Source of the DNA: Dromaius novaehollandiae
Lineage: Eukaryota > Chordata > Aves > Casuariiformes > Dromaiidae
Direction: 5' to 3'
Assembly: GCF_036370855.1 (NCBI RefSeq)
Contig: NC_088112.1
Location: 20,018,469-20,082,468, forward strand
DNA: 64,000 nt
The notes beneath the pieces are model-generated. The model was not told where the DNA came from. It worked only from the letters and a program-made list of their open reading frames with translations, and searched no databases. This document shows, one piece after another, positions 59,643 through 64,000 of this stretch. Both the position numbers and the translations under genes were made by a program. The number at the start of each line of letters is the position of its first letter. The first letter of the stretch is position 1.

Positions 59643-62600
59643 CTACACCGAGAAACCAAGGGCAGTCAACGGGCTGGGCAGAGGCGCGATCCCCAGGCAG
59701 GGCGACGCTCCGCTCCCCGCTGCCTCCCAAGGAGCCCGTCACGGCGCGACACGGGGTCCCGCACGGAGCAACGGGGGGAAAAAGTGAAAATAGGCCAGCT
59801 CCTGCCACGCACCATCAGTTTTTCCACCAAACAGATATATTTAAAACCACCTCCTCTCCAATCTGATACAGCTATCCCAGGTCCACGAAGGTCCCCAGGT
59901 GCCACCGTTGGAGGACGCCTTCCTGCCACGCTGCTCTGCAGCACGCCGGTGGCCACCAGGTTTTTTTTAAATTTCCCCTAAAAATCGCCTTTAATAAAGG
60001 TAGCCGCAGTGCTGGACAGGGGCTGAGCTGCTCCCGAGGTACCAGCTTCTGCATTTCTGCAGGAATAGCTGAAAGCAGAAAACACCCCGTTTCTGCTCCA
60101 ACAGAGATGGTGGGAACAGCCTGCAGCGAGCACCGGGAATGGTGGGAAAAGACACAGTTCAGAGCCTTGGAGAAAACAGCTTGTTTAGTGATTAGGAAAG
60201 TGTCAGGTTAGATGGTGATGCACAGCCCTGCTTACACGGCCGGAGCCACGGAGGTCTCAAGGACCCACTGAACCCCCCTCCGCGAAAACCCGCCAGCCCC
60301 CGGACGGCAGATCTGCCCGTTCTCCATTTCGCTTCTGGCCCTGCAGAGTCTTCCCTGAATACACCGCGATGAAAAAACCATTCCAAAAAAATCCGCCACG
60401 GTAAATAAGGTTTCCCTTCCAGAGGATTGCCTGACAGCAACGACTCGAGCAATCCTGCCTCTTGCAGAATAAAAATAAATCGTAAATGGAAATGGATGAC
60501 TTCTCCTCTCCACCATCTGCTACCAGCTGAAGTAATGCCGTGCGATGCCAGCAGCGGCACTTGGACGCTGTCTGCTCCCACCACTCTGCCCAAACGCTTC
60601 TGCGGCCCCGTCTGCAGAGCTGCGACGGGTCAGGTGTCTTCTTCGGCTGCTCTTTAATCTGCTCGCGGTGTCTACTCTCAAAATGAGTATTGCTCTGCAA
60701 GAACTACAACAAACAATACGATTGGGTTTTACAGTTTCAACACAAAAATAAAGCGCCACGGAGAGTGTTTTGGAAACCAAGCCAGCTAGCGTGCAAGAAA
60801 CTAGACGTGTAACTAAGACCACCGAGACCAGGATTTAGGTCAGCTCATTTAATCCTCAGTCTCAGCTGATAACCCAATTAGAGTTAAACACAAATACATA
60901 CGCAACCTTGGGACCTCTCTGAAGCGTACCTGAAACCGGCCTCCTCCAGCCACCGCTACCAATATCACAGCCTTTTTACACCGCTCGCTTTGCAACGCTG
61001 TTATAGAAAACACAACTTTGGGATCCCTCGCCCAGGCGAGGCTACGCAGGATGGATCCCAAAGGTGCCGGGCACCAAGGTCCCAGGAGAGGGAAGAGAAA
61101 CCAAAACGTCTGCAGCTCCCCAAACCAGCCCTCAAGAAGCTTCCAAACCTCCAGCAGCAGCTTTTACGGGTCCTCGACCTTCCTCCCCAAGGAGGGAAGG
61201 TGCCAACGCCCGGCTGAGCTGCAGGGACAGCAAACCAGTTAGCCCAAACTGGCGTACCACTCGCCCGACCCGCGAGGTTTAACACACCAGATCTTAGCAA
61301 AAACCAAGTATTTTCTCCCAGTGCTGTTGCAATGACGGGGTGGGACTGCTCGCGGCTCGGCCCTGGCCCCTGCCCAGTTTTTCCGGGAGCGCCCCGATGC
61401 CGCGGGGATTGGGAAGGAGAGCAGAGCTGCCGCCTGGAAGCCTACCAACGGCTAATATGCCCAAATTGTGATCTAACTGCCACTTTGTTTTGAATTGTCT
61501 GGGATTAGGGTTGGGAAAAGACTCAATTATTCTCCTCCAACTCTTCTGAATTATTTATGAAAGCTAAATAAAGGATAAATTGGGCGCTGATGAACCGAGG
61601 ACCCAGCGGCGGCGAGGGAAAGTCGCGCACCAGAAAACAAGCGATTTCCCCTCAAAAGGGCTGTCTGCGATCTCCTGCCTTTGGGACGCAGCCGGGTGCC
61701 GCGAGGCAGGAGCCAGTTCTGTCCCGGCCGGAGCCCCGAGCTCCTCGTGCATCAGTCCTCGCACCGAACCTACCTCCTCCGCCGGCCACTTCCCGCTCAC
61801 GTGAAACCGGCGGCCGGGCAGGAGCGTTTCTACCCCTCAAAGCTTTAGCGAAACAAACCTCTCCGAAGCGCTCCGCGCTGCAAAGCACGGCTACAAAACG
61901 CAGCAGAAATGAAGCCTGTCGTTTGAAATCAAGCACGTGTCGAAAAGCAAAACGTTCTCATCGCTTCGAAAAGAGTCGCCTTTGGCCATAGGGTCTCTCA
62001 AAGCCTTCCTTAAAGCATGGAGAGCCCAGGGGCTAAATGCACATGGCATTGCACCATTAGGTACCTGCAGTACTGATCCAATGCCGTAATAATTACTTTG
62101 TAAAAGGGAAACAATATAAAGATGCAGGTGTTGGTTGAAAGGAAACTAAAAGGAGCAGCAAAGAGGGTCAAAGCACTATAAAAGGATATAAAGACATCCT
62201 TCCAAACACGGATGTCTGAGCAAGGAAAGCAGAAAATACTGTAAATCGTGTGAATTCGTGGTTTCCTCCTCTCAAAAAAGACAGGGTTGAACTAAAAACG
62301 ATCAAGGGAAGGGTGACAGGGATGTCCAGCGAGACGAGCAGCTTCTCCACGAGGAGAGCCGAGACCGAGCAGGACCCTGCGGCTTCGAAGGAGCCGGCTG
62401 CAGGGGCAGCAGGCAGCTCTGCCGTCCCCGTGTCCCCAACACCCCTGGGGTCCGGGGCGGGATCAAGCTCGTGGCGGCACGGGGGGGTGACCATCGCCCT
62501 TGCAAAGGACGTCCCCGTGCAAGGGTGCTGCGGAACGAGGACCGGAGGCCTGGTGCCGGGGACGTGTCGGAGAAGAGCCCGGGCAGAGCCCTGCGACAGG

Positions 62601-62928
62601 CACAGATAAATGTAATCGCGCTCCCTGGCAGCAGCCTCCAGCGCGGGTGTTTACCAACAGCTCAGTACTTTTCCATGCTAAGAAGCTTGTTTTTCCAGAT
62701 GCCTTGTGCTGCACGGCTTCGAGCGCGTAGAGCTAATCCCTCCTCGCAGAGTCTTTCATAATAAATGTCACCCCCTGACCTGGCTAACGACTAGGTAACA
62801 CTAACGCCTTTGATTTTTTATCCGCTGCTCACACTGTGCCAGGGCGCGCAGAGGGGGGGCACCGGCTCCAGCCCACCTGCGGAGAAACGCGGAGGGCCAG
62901 GGAGCTCCAAGGTTATCCCTGGGTGCAA

Positions 62929-63067
62929 GTCACTGCTCCCCCCCCAGCCTGTCCCTGCAAATCACTGCAAATCACTGCTCCCCCCCAGCGTGTCCCTGCA
63001 AATCACTGCAAATCACTGTCCCCGCAAATCACTGCCAGTCACTGCTCCCCCCCCAGCCTGTCCCTGC
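62929..63067. repeat. Imperfect tandem repeat based on gcaaatcact / ctgctccccccc
   Basis: Blocks of gtccctgcaaatcactgc and aatcactgctcccccccag recur four to five times with deletions and substitutions. Eleven-base steps (gcaaatcactg) are nested within a longer unit of about 50 bp. Confidence 0.85.
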
Positions 63068-63372
63068 GGCAGCGGCTCCCCCCAAACGTCGCGGTGCACT
63101 GGCACTGCCCACGTCCTCGGAGCTGGTGGAGCACGGGAAAGGCTGGGCCAGCTCTTCAGAGAGATATGAGCCATCTGCGAACCCGGAGCCCGAGTTACTA
63201 CTTGACAAGGCTGGGCTGCTTCCTCAAACTGTCTGGGGCGGACGACCCGTGGGGTTTTCAACACCTAAAAATAGGTTTATTGCGCTTTCCGTGCCACCTT
63301 CCCATAGTTTCCATTCTCTGAAAGACTCCCCCACGCTGACGGCGGTAATGAAGAAGGCGGTATTCAGTACTT

Positions 63373-63434
63373 CCCGCGAAACAGTAACTTCACATGAAGC
63401 ATTTCAGTGTTTCATGTGAAGGAAGTTTCACGGG
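63373..63434. other. Long inverted repeat / hairpin
   Basis: Outer arms cccgcgaaac (63373-63382) and gtttcacggg (63425-63434) pair at nine of ten positions. Inner arms cttcacatgaagc (63388-63400) and gtttcatgtgaag (63409-63421) pair at 13 positions with one G-U. The 8-nt loop is atttcagt. An asymmetric internal loop (5/3 nt) separates the two stems. Confidence 0.85.
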
Positions 63435-64000
63435 GGTACGTCTCATGTTTTAAACTTCCAAGTCCTTGCTGCACCTGGTCCGTGTCTGAAATCCGTCAGC
63501 GCTCCTGCAAGAAACGCCCCAGGACTTCCCAAATCCTGCAGCGCTTCCCAAATGAAGGATCCTGAGCCCAGACTCAGAAGTGGATCTGGAGAGCGGGACG
63601 GACGTGCCAAAGGGGGCTTACGGGCAAGATCAGAAATGGTGTCGGCTGTGGAAGAGTTTGGAAGATGCTGTCCAAGAGGAAATCCATCAATCAGCGCTGA
63701 CCAGCGAGGCCTCCTAAGCATCGCTCTGCGCCGCTGCCCGTGCCGGACCCGCCGTGCAGCGGCAGGCGATGCCGTGCCAAGCCCTAGGGACGGCCCGCGC
63801 TCGCCACACTCGTCTCGGGGCTTCACTCGGAGCCGAATCCAGCCGGACACGGAGCCCCAGCAGCAGCAGAGAAGATGCAGGAACTTATCGAGTTCCCGCT
63901 GCACCTTGCAGAAGACGGTCTGTGAGCCTGTGTGCTCTGGCCGAACGCCAGCGTGAGTAATTACACGCTGCCTCCAAAATTCCCCCGTACTTTCAGTTTA

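Larger units (their letters stand above)
59643..64000 (-). other. JADE2 intron upstream of exon A, truncated by the window edge
   Basis: No exon encoding the expected N-terminal block (MEEKRRKYSISSDNS in other vertebrates, as recalled) was found on the minus strand. The stretch holds the tandem repeat at 62.9 kb and the hairpin at 63.4 kb. Confidence 0.75.

Overview
The window is vertebrate nuclear DNA, most likely from a bird. It holds intron-split coding exons with canonical GT-AG splice sites, a CR1 LINE 3' tail (the characteristic non-LTR family of birds and other reptiles), decayed MIR-like SINE remnants, and compact GC-rich introns like those of an avian microchromosome. The species cannot be named from this sequence alone. 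No bacterial genes, operons, CRISPR arrays or rRNA/tRNA genes were seen.

Only one protein-coding gene can be supported: JADE2 (PHF15), on the minus strand. Nine coding exons were found at 59642-59485, 47199-47030, 42121-41910, 40164-39997, 39464-39348, 35437-34976, 30365-30248, 27352-27224 and 24561-23684. They join in one continuous frame into 803 codons plus a stop. The first coding exon (about 50 residues in other vertebrates) is not recognisable between 59643 and 64000 and probably lies beyond the right edge. The protein has the JADE layout: an EPC-like N-terminal segment that recruits the HBO1 acetyltransferase, a PHD finger, an extended PHD finger, and a long disordered tail ending in conserved acidic and SILAS-type motifs. 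The 3' UTR runs to a canonical AATAAA near 20730. There is a plausible proximal site near 23305 and a plausible intronic site near 30056, so full-length and truncated mRNA forms are possible.

Layout: 1-20700 is intergenic, AT-rich at the far left and more GC-rich from about 11 kb. It has no supportable gene. The first 2 kb resemble a 3' UTR on the plus strand, possibly of SAR1B, which lies tail-to-tail with JADE2 in mammals. Positions 20710-59642 are the JADE2 transcription unit, and 59643-64000 is upstream intron.

The most striking non-genic structure is a minisatellite at about 31280-32790, inside the intron between the 35.4 kb and 30.3 kb exons. It has 28 copies of a 51/52-bp unit, and it creates very long but spurious open frames on both strands. 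I found no convincing new biological system. The best leads are the minisatellite and its internal order, the intronic polyadenylation site, the symmetric basic cassette exon, two hairpins, and several enhancer-like intronic blocks.
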